A stretch of DNA of 50,849 nucleotides, taken from contig JAGHVC010000017.1 in NCBI GenBank assembly GCA_018064505.1, positions 1 to 50,849 on the forward strand. Reading direction: 5' to 3'. The stretch's first letter is position 1; every line of letters starts with the position of its first letter. A model generated the notes under the pieces. It did no database searches. It was not told the origin of the DNA and saw nothing but the letters and a program-made list of their open reading frames with translations. Position numbers and translations under genes: made by a program. Below, one piece after another: positions 8,569 to 16,293 of the stretch. Origin of the DNA: Candidatus Minthosoma caballi. Its GTDB lineage: Bacteria; Bacteroidota; Bacteroidia; Bacteroidales; Bacteroidaceae.

Positions 8569-8714
8569 AAAGCCCCCCGTCCCCCGAAGGGGGCGCGCCA
8601 TCCGGTTGGGGGTGGATGACAAAATTAAAAACATTATTCCCCAAATGCTGCCATCAGAAACTCTATGTTCAAGACTTTCCGCATGGCTGCCCCCTTTGGG
8701 GGTTAGGGGGCTTT
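8569..8714. repeat. Intergenic element with terminal inverted repeats between pyrK and pyrD
   Basis: The left end starts AAAGCCCCC, continues with CCCCCGAAGGGGGC and GCGCCATCCGG. The right end, read on the minus strand, starts AAAGCCCCCTAACCCCCAAA, then GGGGGCAGCCATGCGG. The two ends are therefore about 36-base imperfect terminal inverted repeats, each with its own internal G/C hairpin, around an AT-rich centre of about 70 bases. It fills the gap from the pyrK stop codon (8715-8713) to 7 bases before the pyrD start. It resembles a small non-autonomous mobile or repetitive element; no coding capacity is visible. Confidence 0.65.
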
Positions 8715-9483
8715 ACCAAGTTAAATCATTAATATCAAACACAGGGCCTTCCTTGCAAACGCACACATTGCCCTTCACCGTTTTCTCCACGCAGCAAAGG
8801 CAAGCGCCCAAACCGCAAGCCATCATATTCTCAAGGCTCACTTCGCATGGAGTGCTGCTCTGCTTAGCATACTTAGCCACACTAACCATCATTGGCTTAG
8901 GGCCACACACAGAAATGCGGTCAAACTTCTCGTTGCTGAGCAATGAGTGCTGAGTCACAAATCCCTTCTCACCTTCTGAGGCATCCTCGGTAGTCACATA
9001 AACAGGAGCTATCGCCTTGAACAAATCCTGCTCCAGCAAATCGCCCTTGCTTCTTGCGCCAAGCAAGAACACAGGCTGAGCGCCATTCTCCTTCAAGTAT
9101 TTGCCATATTGCAGCAAAGGAGCAACACCAACACCACCGCCAACAAGCAACACTTTCTCGCCAGCCTTCTGCACAGTAGAGAAGCCATTACCCAAAGGGA
9201 ACACGAGATTGAGCTTATCGCCAGCCTTAAGCTCTGCAAGCTTGTGAGTGCCTTCACCGACTGTCTGAATAAGCAGCCAAAGCTGATTCTTCTCTCTATC
9301 CACATAATTAATAGAAATAGGACGGCGAAGGAATGTTTTAGGACTTCCCTCAACCTTTACCTCGACAAACTGTCCAGGCATCATCTCTGGCAGAGGCTCA
9401 CTGTCAGTAAGCTTCAGCAACACATAGCGTGAGTGAGGAAACTCAACCTCAGCCACAGTTAAGTCTTTTACATATTTCTTCAT
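8713..9483 (-). CDS. pyrK: Dihydroorotate dehydrogenase B, electron-transfer subunit
   Basis: This 256-residue protein carries electrons from the PyrD flavin to NAD in the cytoplasm through FAD and a [2Fe-2S] cluster. The FAD-binding RRPISI motif is near residues 43-48, the NAD-binding GGGVGVAPLL segment near 115-124, and the C-terminal cluster ligands follow C-x4-C-x2-C-x11-C (Cys223, 228, 231, 243). Length and order match PyrK. It is first in the minus-strand pyrK-pyrD-helicase run. The 330 bases upstream hold repeats and no recognisable strong promoter. Confidence 0.95.
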   Translation of the reverse strand: MKKYVKDLTVAEVEFPHSRYVLLKLTDSEPLPEMMPGQFVEVKVEGSPKTFLRRPISINYVDREKNQLWLLIQTVGEGTHKLAELKAGDKLNLVFPLGNGFSTVQKAGEKVLLVGGGVGVAPLLQYGKYLKENGAQPVFLLGARSKGDLLEQDLFKAIAPVYVTTEDASEGEKGFVTQHSLLSNEKFDRISVCGPKPMMVSVAKYAKQSSTPCEVSLENMMACGLGACLCCVEKTVKGNVCVCKEGPVFDINDLTW

Positions 9484-9594
9484 GTCTGTAGTTGTATTTC
9501 GTTATTTTCTTTATTTACTTCACTTGTTTTTATCAGCCTTTCTCAATCGAGAAGCCTAACCCCTTGATTGATAAAGCCTTTACCTCCTTTGGCG

Positions 9595-9680
9595 TATCCT
9601 CATAACCTTACACCCTTATATCCTCATAACCTTACACCCTTACAGCCTTACAGCCTTACACCCATAAACCTTACACCCTT
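9595..9680. repeat. Short-period repeats built on CCTTACACC
   Basis: A 24-base unit starting TATCCTCATAACCTTACACC is repeated perfectly in tandem at 9595-9618 and 9619-9642. Further CCTTAC blocks begin at 9646, 9654 and 9669, so spacings run 24, 16, 8 and 15. The stretch lies in the 332-base gap between pyrK and the nuclease gene, where no gene is visible. Confidence 0.6.
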
Positions 9681-9786
9681 ATGCCCCTTTGGACTGTAGC
9701 CTTGCAGGCTCGCGGACCTACGCTCGTTACCTCCGTGAGCTGACACTCGTACAGTTCAGATGTGTATGCTCGTTGCGTCTGTGAGC
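9673..9786. repeat. REP-like palindromic element, copy A
   Basis: A 26-base left arm (9691-9716), a 15-base centre (9717-9731) and a 26-base right arm (9732-9757) form a degenerate palindrome. The left arm matches the reverse complement of the right arm of copy B (31776-31801) at 25 of 26 positions, while the arms within this copy agree at only about 17 of 26. A further TATGCTCGTTGCGTCTGTGAGC-like half follows. No reading frame is supported. Confidence 0.6.
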
Positions 9787-9815
9787 TAACACTCGCTCAG
9801 TTCAGAGGAGGAAAA

Positions 9816-10760
9816 TCAGATTCCCCATTCAGCAGGCTTGCAAACAGACTCAAGCTTCTTTTCTTGATCGTCAGGCAACTGATAGAAGAAGTCATAACCT
9901 GTAATCTCCTCTACCTTATCGACAGACACAGCATAAGAGCGCATGTCGCGATGGGTGTCATCATTAGGGTATATGAAGCCGATAGCTTTTGGCACGCGGC
10001 CCATTGACAAAATCACCTTGAAGAAACGGTCAGGCACAGCAATACGCAAATCCCTGCGCTTGCCAATTGTCTTAGGATTCTTCGAATCATAGATTGGTCC
10101 GCAGCAGATGTAAAGAGTGCCATAATCACGCACCCACTGACGGCACTGCTGCTCAAGGTCGTTCCAGTCACCAGTATTAAGATTATGTGCCTGAGGACAG
10201 ATGTTTGTCATGCAGAATGATTCGTCCATCGCCTTAGCATCATTCTTGTTGTCTCCTGCAGGACACATGTGACCTCTATCATATCCTGAACCGCTATAAT
10301 CGAAAGTCTGCACCTGCGAGTTTTCTGAAATAACAGGATCGCCGTGGAAGTTGTCTGAGCGCTGAACATTTATCTTCAGCCTATCTTTAGTAAGGCTCCA
10401 GCAAACATAGTTAGGACAATGTGTTTCAACATTATAAGAGATAATGAACTGTGTCTTGAAAAGAAGAGTTTCATTTACACCTTTCAGCGGAGCAGGCTGT
10501 TCCAGATCCTCGTATGCAATTCGAGAAAGCCCTTCCTCTGGAGCCTCCATCATGTTCTCATCCACCGCTTCCGACTTCTCTGCATCCTGTGCCTTGAAAG
10601 CAGCATTCTTCTCTTCGCTCGACTCCACATAGCGACCGTCATTCACCTCAGACGGCAGCTTGTCGCCAGCATTGATGCAGCCAGCAAATGTAGTCAACAC
10701 GAATAATGCTGCAGAAAATGAAAAGGCAGACAACAAGACAGACAATGATGATTTCTTCAT
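9816..10760 (-). CDS. Secreted lipoprotein DNA/RNA non-specific endonuclease (NucA/NUC1 family)
   Basis: The 314-residue protein starts best at the ATG at 10760, giving a lipoprotein signal that ends TTFAGC with lipidated Cys28; a start nine codons upstream would spoil the signal. The nuclease domain (about 110-310) has the ββα-metal signature SGYDRGHMCPAGD, where the histidine is the general base, followed by NICPQAHNLNTGDWNDLEQ with the metal-binding asparagine. It should degrade DNA and RNA in the envelope or outside the cell, for nutrient recovery or biofilm DNA. The linker after the lipid anchor is rich in Glu and Ala. It lies divergent from the tRNA and alone on its strand. A TAAATTTG box on the minus strand (10819-10812) may be its -7 element. 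Confidence 0.92.
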   Translation of the reverse strand: MKKSSLSVLLSAFSFSAALFVLTTFAGCINAGDKLPSEVNDGRYVESSEEKNAAFKAQDAEKSEAVDENMMEAPEEGLSRIAYEDLEQPAPLKGVNETLLFKTQFIISYNVETHCPNYVCWSLTKDRLKINVQRSDNFHGDPVISENSQVQTFDYSGSGYDRGHMCPAGDNKNDAKAMDESFCMTNICPQAHNLNTGDWNDLEQQCRQWVRDYGTLYICCGPIYDSKNPKTIGKRRDLRIAVPDRFFKVILSMGRVPKAIGFIYPNDDTHRDMRSYAVSVDKVEEITGYDFFYQLPDDQEKKLESVCKPAEWGI

Positions 10761-10863
10761 TTTTATATTCTTTTTGGTTAGGTACATTTAGTATTAGCTA
10801 CAAATGAATTGCAAATTTATAAAACATTTACTGAAAAACATATTATAATTAGAAAAAAGTTGC

Positions 10864-10871
10864 TAACTTTG
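10864..10871 (+). promoter_or_regulatory. Probable -7 box of the tRNA-Thr transcript
   Basis: TAACTTTG matches TAnnTTTG and lies about 38 bases before the mature tRNA. A TTG at the ideal distance is missing, so only the -7 part is supported. Confidence 0.45.
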
Positions 10872-10908
10872 CAAAAAATATCGAACAGACACCGATTATT
10901 GACAGTTT

Positions 10909-10981
10909 GCCGAATTGGCTCAGTTGGTAGAGCGTCGCATTCGTAATGCGCAGGTCGCGGGTTCGAGTCCCGCATTCGGCT
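10909..10981 (+). tRNA. tRNA-Thr (anticodon CGT)
   Basis: A complete cloverleaf is readable: acceptor GCCGAAT pairs with ATTCGGC, D arm GCTC/GAGC, anticodon stem CGCA/TGCG with loop TTCGTAA, and T arm GCGGG-TTCGAGT-CCCGC. The anticodon CGT (10942-10944) reads ACG, threonine. The discriminator is T, and CCA is not encoded. Confidence 0.95.
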
Positions 10982-11008
10982 CAACAAAGATTAGCAGTTT
11001 TTTTCACA

Positions 11009-11314
11009 ATGCTTATTTACAACACCACTTTTCAGGTTGGAGTGGCAGATGCTCAAAACCTGGTCATTTACCTACACGAATCTTACATTCCTGAAGCAAC
11101 AAAATCCGGCATAATGAAGAATGCCAGGATGGCAAGAATCATCTCTCACAGAGACCAGGATTCGGAGTGCTTTTCTGTGCAGTTTGAAGTAGAAAGCATG
11201 GCATTAATTCACAAATGGTATTCTGCTGAAGGTAAGAGAATTAATGACGATTTATTAAAGGCTTTCAAGAACGATGTGGTAGGCTTCCCAACAATGATGG
11301 AAGTCATTGAATAA
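11009..11314 (+). CDS. DUF4286 family protein
   Basis: A 101-residue cytoplasmic protein without signal or membrane segment. It begins MLIYNTTFQVG, has a conserved YIPEATKSGIMKNARMARI block and ends in a conserved LLKAFKNDVVGFPTMMEV segment, the layout of DUF4286, a small ferredoxin-like alpha/beta family common in Bacteroidota. The function is unknown. An in-frame start upstream would lie inside the tRNA, so I chose the ATG at 11009, where family similarity begins. It sits 27 bases after the tRNA and 31 before ruvC; co-occurrence with ruvC hints at co-transcription but not role. Confidence 0.85.
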   Translation: MLIYNTTFQVGVADAQNLVIYLHESYIPEATKSGIMKNARMARIISHRDQDSECFSVQFEVESMALIHKWYSAEGKRINDDLLKAFKNDVVGFPTMMEVIE

Positions 11315-11345
11315 AGCATATTAAAAACGGCACTAATTTCACAAG

Positions 11346-11915
11346 ATGAACAAGAGCAAGCTGGAGAAAATTATCATCGGCATTGACCCTGGCACAAACC
11401 TCATGGGCTATGGCGTTCTCAAGGTGACAGGCAACAAGGCTGAGATGATGGCAATGGGCGTGATTGAGCTCAAGAAATACGCAAGCCATTATCTGAGACT
11501 TGGCAAGATCTTCGAGCGAGTGACAGGGCTGATTGACGAGTATTTGCCAGACGAAATGGCTATTGAGGCCCCCTTCTTCGGAAAGAATGTTCAATCCATG
11601 CTGAAGCTCGGAAGAGCTCAGGGCGTTGCCATCACTGCTGCAATCATGCGCGACATTCCTATCACAGAATATGAGCCGCGAAAGATTAAAATGGCCATCA
11701 CTGGCAATGGAGCCGCAGCCAAGGAGCAAGTGGCTGGCATGCTGCAGAGAATGCTGAAAATCCCGAAGGAAGACATGGATGTGCAGATGGACGCCACCGA
11801 CGCTCTCGGTGCTGCTTATTGCCATTTCATTCAGATGGGAAAGCCTGAAACTGAGCACAAATTCTCTTCTTGGAAAGATTTTGTCAACAAAAACTCGGAC
11901 AAGATTCATAAATAG
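11346..11915 (+). CDS. ruvC: Holliday junction resolvase RuvC
   Basis: The 189-residue endonuclease cuts four-way DNA junctions symmetrically after recombination, acting with RuvAB. The RNase H-like fold shows its acidic residues: Asp in [15 protein letters not shown] (Asp14), Glu in [11 protein letters not shown], and the [12 protein letters not shown] pair near the C-terminus. The segment [13 protein letters not shown] and the [21 protein letters not shown] junction-binding part are typical. Length is normal, with a short basic tail. It follows DUF4286 by 31 bases. Confidence 0.96.
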   Translation: MNKSKLEKIIIGIDPGTNLMGYGVLKVTGNKAEMMAMGVIELKKYASHYLRLGKIFERVTGLIDEYLPDEMAIEAPFFGKNVQSMLKLGRAQGVAITAAIMRDIPITEYEPRKIKMAITGNGAAAKEQVAGMLQRMLKIPKEDMDVQMDATDALGAAYCHFIQMGKPETEHKFSSWKDFVNKNSDKIHK

Positions 11916-11926
11916 TGTGAAATAAG

Positions 11927-11957
11927 TTGCGAGGACTGAGAAAAATCCTTACCTTTG
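11927..11957 (+). promoter_or_regulatory. Promoter of the DUF4199-GT2 pair
   Basis: TTG at 11927-11929 and TACCTTTG at 11950-11957 are 20 bases apart, a good Bacteroidota promoter. The start codon of the next gene is at 11975. Confidence 0.7.
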
Positions 11958-11974
11958 CATAATTATTTATAATT

Positions 11975-12538
11975 ATGGCAGAGACATTCAACTATAGAGC
12001 ATATTCCATGGAGTACGGCACATTTGTCGGAATCGCATGGAGTTTACTTTTCCTCTCTTACTTTTATGGGGTAAGAGACAATAACGCATTACTTCTTTTG
12101 GCCAGCTTCGCTTTATGCGCAGTAGGCTTTTTCCTACCTTTCATTCTTGGCTTAAGGCTAAACGCTATCATGTCGTTCAACAACATGAGGCTATCATACC
12201 TGAAAGCGCTGATGTTTTCTTTCAGCATGTTTATGTACGCCTGCTTGCTGAGCGGATTGATTTCATATTTCTACTTTGAGTTCCTTGACGATGGCGAGCT
12301 CCTTTCTGCCATAAGCACAATGCTGAACAACAAGGAAATCATAAGCATGTATAATGAAATGAAGCTGGCAGAGCAATATGGTGAGCTGCTGAACATGATT
12401 AAGGAATTAGAGAATCTAAGCAGCTTTGAATCTGCTCTTTTGATATTCAACAACAACTTCACATGGAGCATGATAATGTCGTTTCTTGTTCCATTTGCGG
12501 TAATCTACAGATTGCCCCAGAAAAACAAGAGCAATTAG
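11975..12538 (+). CDS. DUF4199 family inner-membrane protein
   Basis: A 187-residue integral membrane protein with four predicted hydrophobic segments (about 17-32, 39-61, 71-98 and 160-178) and a charged loop between the third and fourth. It matches the layout of DUF4199, a Bacteroidota family usually found just upstream of a dolichol-phosphate-mannose-synthase-like glycosyltransferase, as here (56-base gap). The function is unknown; proximity suggests it helps the transferase in membrane glycolipid work, which is inference. It has its own promoter. Confidence 0.82.
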   Translation: MAETFNYRAYSMEYGTFVGIAWSLLFLSYFYGVRDNNALLLLASFALCAVGFFLPFILGLRLNAIMSFNNMRLSYLKALMFSFSMFMYACLLSGLISYFYFEFLDDGELLSAISTMLNNKEIISMYNEMKLAEQYGELLNMIKELENLSSFESALLIFNNNFTWSMIMSFLVPFAVIYRLPQKNKSN

Positions 12539-12594
12539 TTCACAGGAAAGGCTAAGAGCAACTAAGTAAAAACAGTCAAATCAATTAACACATC

Positions 12595-13554
12595 ATGGAT
12601 ATTTCAGTAATTGTTCCTTTGTACAACGAGGAAGAGTCGATAGCAGAACTTCACGCATGGATTAAGCGCGTGATGGATGAGAACAAATTCACATACGAGG
12701 TGATTTTCGTCAATGACGGAAGCACAGATCATTCTTGGGATGAGATTGAGAAACTTGCACAAGCATACCCAGAAGTGCACGGAATAAAGTTCCGCAGAAA
12801 CTACGGCAAGAGCCCTGCATTGTTCTGCGGCTTTGAAAGAGCTGAGGGCGAGGTTGTCATCACAATGGATGCCGATCTTCAGGACAGCCCAGACGAAATC
12901 CCTGAGCTCTACAGAATGATTGTGGAAGACGGCTACGACCTTGTGAGCGGATTCAAGATGAACAGAAAGGAAGGCGACCCGCTTTCGAAGACCATACCTA
13001 CAAAGCTTTTCAATGCCACTGCACGCAAGGTGAGCGGAATCAACAACTTGCACGACTTCAACTGCGGATTGAAGTCTTACCGCAAGGATGTGATCAAGAC
13101 AATCGAAGTGTATGGCGAGATGCACCGCTACATCCCTTACCTTGCTAAGAATGCCGGTTTCGACAAGATTGGAGAGAAGCCTGTTCACCACCAGGCAAGG
13201 CAGCATGGCGTGAGCAAGTTCATGGGATGGAACAGATTCGTGAACGGCTATCTCGATCTCATCAGCCTTTGGTTCATTGACAGCTTCGGATACAAGCCAA
13301 TGCACATCTTCGGCTTCATAGGCTCACTGATGTTCTTCGTAGGCTTTATCGCTGCCATCTGCGTTGGAGCATTCAAGCTTTACAACATGTACAGCGGCAA
13401 CGACTACATTCTTGTGACAGATTCCCCTTATTTCTACATCTCTCTCACAATGATGATTCTTGGCACTCAACTTTTCCTCACAGGCTTCCTTGGCGACATG
13501 ATTAGCCGAAACAGCCAGGAAAGAAATAAGTATCAAGTGGCAAAAATGATTTAG
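12595..13554 (+). CDS. Family 2 glycosyltransferase, polyprenyl-phosphate sugar transferase type
   Basis: The 319-residue enzyme has an N-terminal GT-A domain (about 1-220), starting ISVIVPLYNEEESI, with NDGSTD near 39 and the metal-binding DADLQDSP near 92-99. Two C-terminal transmembrane segments follow (about 238-264 and 279-302). This is the GtrB/DPM1 arrangement: transfer of a sugar from a nucleotide donor to a polyprenyl phosphate at the inner membrane. The donor cannot be read from sequence. It is the second gene behind the DUF4199 promoter and is followed by a long hairpin. Confidence 0.9.
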   Translation: MDISVIVPLYNEEESIAELHAWIKRVMDENKFTYEVIFVNDGSTDHSWDEIEKLAQAYPEVHGIKFRRNYGKSPALFCGFERAEGEVVITMDADLQDSPDEIPELYRMIVEDGYDLVSGFKMNRKEGDPLSKTIPTKLFNATARKVSGINNLHDFNCGLKSYRKDVIKTIEVYGEMHRYIPYLAKNAGFDKIGEKPVHHQARQHGVSKFMGWNRFVNGYLDLISLWFIDSFGYKPMHIFGFIGSLMFFVGFIAAICVGAFKLYNMYSGNDYILVTDSPYFYISLTMMILGTQLFLTGFLGDMISRNSQERNKYQVAKMI

Positions 13555-13580
13555 TAACGAGAAATAAATCACTAATAGCT

Positions 13581-13672
13581 TTTAAACTCAGAGGACACAG
13601 AGGACTCAGAGTTTTAAATTCCCGTTCAGGCCAAGAGATAACTCTGAGCCCTCTGTGTCCTCTGAGTTTAAA
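13581..13672. repeat. Long near-perfect inverted repeat (33-base arms)
   Basis: Arms at 13581-13613 and 13640-13672 are complementary over 33 positions with one G:T mismatch, around a 26-base loop. Each arm itself contains short repeats of CAGAGGAC-like sequence. It lies between the GT2 gene and the DUF6452 lipoprotein gene. No T-run follows, so a simple intrinsic terminator is not clear; it may still stop or protect transcripts. Confidence 0.75.
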
Positions 13673-13709
13673 ACTTTATAAGATAATTTTCTATTATCAC
13701 TTAATCCAC

Positions 13710-14306
13710 ATGAAGATAAAGACAACATACATATTCAGCATTTTGTTTGCTATTGCTATGCTTGCCAGCTGTTATTCCAACAACTGTCCTCTCAACAATA
13801 GCGTCACTTGCAATTACCACTTCTACGACATGGAGGGCAACGCCATTAAATACGGCGACCAGATAAAGGTATCTACCTTGAAGCCAGGAATGAAGGATGT
13901 GTGGGTGTACAAAAAGCTTGGATATAAAACTCTCACCCTGGATTCTCCCGACTCTGCCCTCGTAGCAGATGGATATTCAGAGACAAAGACACAGCAGCGC
14001 AAGGACACCGTGATTGTGGGACAGGCAAACTCAGACAAGATTCAAATCCCGATGAGCTATTACTACAACTGCGACACGCTCGTGTTTGAATATGGCAGCA
14101 TTTCAAAGAAAGACACTATCAAGATCAACCACGAGAGCTACCCTCATGTGGAATTACCTGAGTGCGGTACATACCGCTTCCATTCTCTGAAAGGCATTAG
14201 CTGCACCAATGCTGCAATCGACCATGTCGAAATCAGCAATCCTGTAGTCAACTTTGATGGCGCAGAAAACATCAAAATATACTTTAACGGCGTGGCAGAA
14301 CAATAA
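13710..14306 (+). CDS. DUF6452-like lipoprotein
   Basis: The 198-residue product has a lipoprotein signal ending AMLASC (Cys21), then a beta-rich domain with several cysteines (NNCPLNNSVTCNYHFYD, YYNCDTLVFEYG, ISCTNAAIDHVEI). The pattern matches what I recall of DUF6452, a Bacteroidales family encoded beside DUF6048, as here. Its biochemical role is unknown. The next gene starts three bases after its stop, so the two are surely co-transcribed and probably interact in the outer membrane. Confidence 0.75.
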   Translation: MKIKTTYIFSILFAIAMLASCYSNNCPLNNSVTCNYHFYDMEGNAIKYGDQIKVSTLKPGMKDVWVYKKLGYKTLTLDSPDSALVADGYSETKTQQRKDTVIVGQANSDKIQIPMSYYYNCDTLVFEYGSISKKDTIKINHESYPHVELPECGTYRFHSLKGISCTNAAIDHVEISNPVVNFDGAENIKIYFNGVAEQ

Positions 14307-14309
14307 TTG

Positions 14310-15215
14310 ATGACAATGAAAGAACTGTTTTTCAAACATATAATACTAATTGCATTCTTAGTTCAATGCGGTGCAGCTATAGCCCAGACAGAGAACGAGA
14401 ATCAAGAGGTGCTAATGCCTGGAGAAACTCCAAAGCCAACGAAGTATATTGCCGTTGAGGAACAAAAGCAGAAACTTGTTTTCTTTCAGGGATTCACTCT
14501 TTCTGTCGATGCATTCGGACCACTGATGTCTGTTGTGTCCGACTACGGCACAATCGAAGCTGCTCTGAGATTAAATCTTAAGAACACATTCTTGCCAATT
14601 GTTGAGCTGGGATACGGCAAATGCAATAAGACTGATGACAACACTAATGTCAGTTTCAAGACAAATGCTCCCTTTGCAAGAATAGGCATGGACATCAACA
14701 TGCTTAAGAATAAGTTCCAAGACAACCGATTGTACTTAGGCGCACGAGTGGGCGTGAGCAAATTCAATTACGAGATTTCTGGTCCAGAAATAAAAGACCC
14801 TATTTGGGGAGGCAGCAAGCCGTTTGATGTTGACAACATTGACTGCACAAGCACTTGGGGCGAGATTGTATTTGGAGCAGAAGTGAAGATTTACAAGAAC
14901 TTCCACATGGGATGGCTTGTCAGATACAAGTCGGAGTTCTCTTCATCTAAAAGCAAATTCGCAAAGCCATCATGCATTCCTGGCTATGGATACACGACCA
15001 ACTCCACATGCTGGGGAGGAACATACAGCTTGATCTTCGACCTCAACTGGGGTATGAAGAAGAGCCGCAAGGCTGGCTACAATATAGAAATTCGTGATAT
15101 AAACTACGACAATAATGAGCAACAAAATGGAACAGTCAACGAATCAGAATCAGGAACAGGAGCAGCAGAAGGAGATGACAACGGAAGCGGAGGAGAAGGA
15201 AGCGAAGAAGAATAG
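14310..15215 (+). CDS. DUF6048-like outer-membrane beta-barrel protein
   Basis: A roughly 301-residue secreted protein: signal peptide ending GAAIAQ, then alternating hydrophobic strands typical of a small outer-membrane barrel (for example FTLSVDAFGPLMS, LGARVGVSKFNYEI, FHMGWLVRYKSEF, YSLIFDLNWG). This fits DUF6048. A final tail of about 35 residues, rich in Glu, Gly, Ser and Asn, overlaps the beginning of apbE in another frame. ATG at 14310 or 14316 are both plausible starts; the TTG at 14307 is less likely. Function unknown. Confidence 0.78.
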   Translation: MTMKELFFKHIILIAFLVQCGAAIAQTENENQEVLMPGETPKPTKYIAVEEQKQKLVFFQGFTLSVDAFGPLMSVVSDYGTIEAALRLNLKNTFLPIVELGYGKCNKTDDNTNVSFKTNAPFARIGMDINMLKNKFQDNRLYLGARVGVSKFNYEISGPEIKDPIWGGSKPFDVDNIDCTSTWGEIVFGAEVKIYKNFHMGWLVRYKSEFSSSKSKFAKPSCIPGYGYTTNSTCWGGTYSLIFDLNWGMKKSRKAGYNIEIRDINYDNNEQQNGTVNESESGTGAAEGDDNGSGGEGSEEE

Positions 15216-16290
15216 CTTTGACCCTTATGCTCCTCACAAGATAAAGTGGTGGGGATGGCCTCTGCTCATCGCCCTCATCTTCGGAACTATCTACATTTAC
15301 CGCCAGCAACATCCGCAAGAAAAAGCAAACGAGAATGCTGTGGCTGAGATGTGGACAGACGAAATGACAAAGAAAGCTGAAGGCTCTGTTTTCGGCACAT
15401 TCTATCACATCACATATTGCAGCACCGAGGATTTAGCTGCCGGCATCTCCGAAACACTTGATAAAGTGAACAACTCTCTTTCGCCGTTCAACAAGCAATC
15501 AACAATAACTGCTATCAACGAGAATAAGAACATGGGAGTTGACAGCATGTTTGAAAGCGTGTTCAACCTTGCAAAAGAAGTATCGGCAGAGACTGACGGA
15601 GCATTTGACATCACTGTTGCACCGCTTGTAAACCTCTGGGGATTTGGCTTCAAGACAGGCGAAAAGGTGTCTGACAAGACTGTGGATAGCCTTCGCCAAT
15701 TTGTTGGTTTCTCCACTGTCAAGATTGAAAACGGCAAGGTTGTGAAGGAGCATCCTGAGACAATGCTCGATTGCAGCGCAATTGCCAAAGGATATGGAGT
15801 TGATGCCGTAGGCGAATACCTTGAAAGCAAGAACATCCATTCATACATGGTTGAGATTGGAGGCGAGGTGAGACTCCGCGGGCACAACCCGAAGGGAGAG
15901 AACTGGAGCATAGGAGTGGCAAAGCCTGAGGATGATGCGCTTGCAACAAATAACGAAATGCAGCAAGTGATTAAGACTACTGACATTTCGATGGCAACTT
16001 CTGGCAACTACCGCAACTTCTATGTGAAAGATGGAAAGAAGTATGCCCACACTATTGATCCACGAACAGGTTACCCTGTACAGCACAACATCCTTTCAAG
16101 CACTGTGCTTGCAAAAGACTGCGCCACTGCTGATGCCTACGCAACATCATTCATGGTGCTTGGGCTTGATGGAGCGAAAAAAGTACTGGCTAAGCACAAG
16201 GAACTGATAGCGTATTTCATCTACGCAGACGACAAAGGCAACATGTGCGATTGGTACTCTGACGGAATGAAGGAATATTTACAAAGATAA
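15115..16290 (+). CDS. apbE: FAD:protein FMN transferase (ApbE family), membrane-anchored
   Basis: ApbE enzymes attach FMN from FAD to threonine residues of exported or membrane flavoproteins such as Nqr and Rnf subunits. Here a charged cytoplasmic tail (about 1-40) precedes one transmembrane anchor (about 44-63), and the catalytic domain (about 85-391) would be periplasmic. Family motifs include GTFYHITY, a WGFGFKTG loop, GYGVDAVGEYL, and MATSGNYRNFY with HTIDPRTGYPV, the metal- and FAD-binding part. If the ATG at 15115 is used, the gene overlaps DUF6048 by 101 bases in another frame. A second ATG at 15175, directly after AAGGAG, would reduce this to 41. Both starts keep the anchor. Confidence 0.92.
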   Translation: MSNKMEQSTNQNQEQEQQKEMTTEAEEKEAKKNSFDPYAPHKIKWWGWPLLIALIFGTIYIYRQQHPQEKANENAVAEMWTDEMTKKAEGSVFGTFYHITYCSTEDLAAGISETLDKVNNSLSPFNKQSTITAINENKNMGVDSMFESVFNLAKEVSAETDGAFDITVAPLVNLWGFGFKTGEKVSDKTVDSLRQFVGFSTVKIENGKVVKEHPETMLDCSAIAKGYGVDAVGEYLESKNIHSYMVEIGGEVRLRGHNPKGENWSIGVAKPEDDALATNNEMQQVIKTTDISMATSGNYRNFYVKDGKKYAHTIDPRTGYPVQHNILSSTVLAKDCATADAYATSFMVLGLDGAKKVLAKHKELIAYFIYADDKGNMCDWYSDGMKEYLQR

Positions 16291-16293
16291 GAT

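Noticed and set aside
10946-11008. Extended start of the DUF4286 gene inside the tRNA
   Set aside because: The in-frame extension would translate the 3' half of the tRNA. The family similarity begins at the ATG at 11009.
12604-13305. A 233-codon open frame antisense to the GT2 gene, and similar long antisense frames at 23672-24253 and 34925-35623
   Set aside because: All lie opposite strongly conserved enzymes, have no recognisable motifs, and no promoter or spacing suggests a gene.
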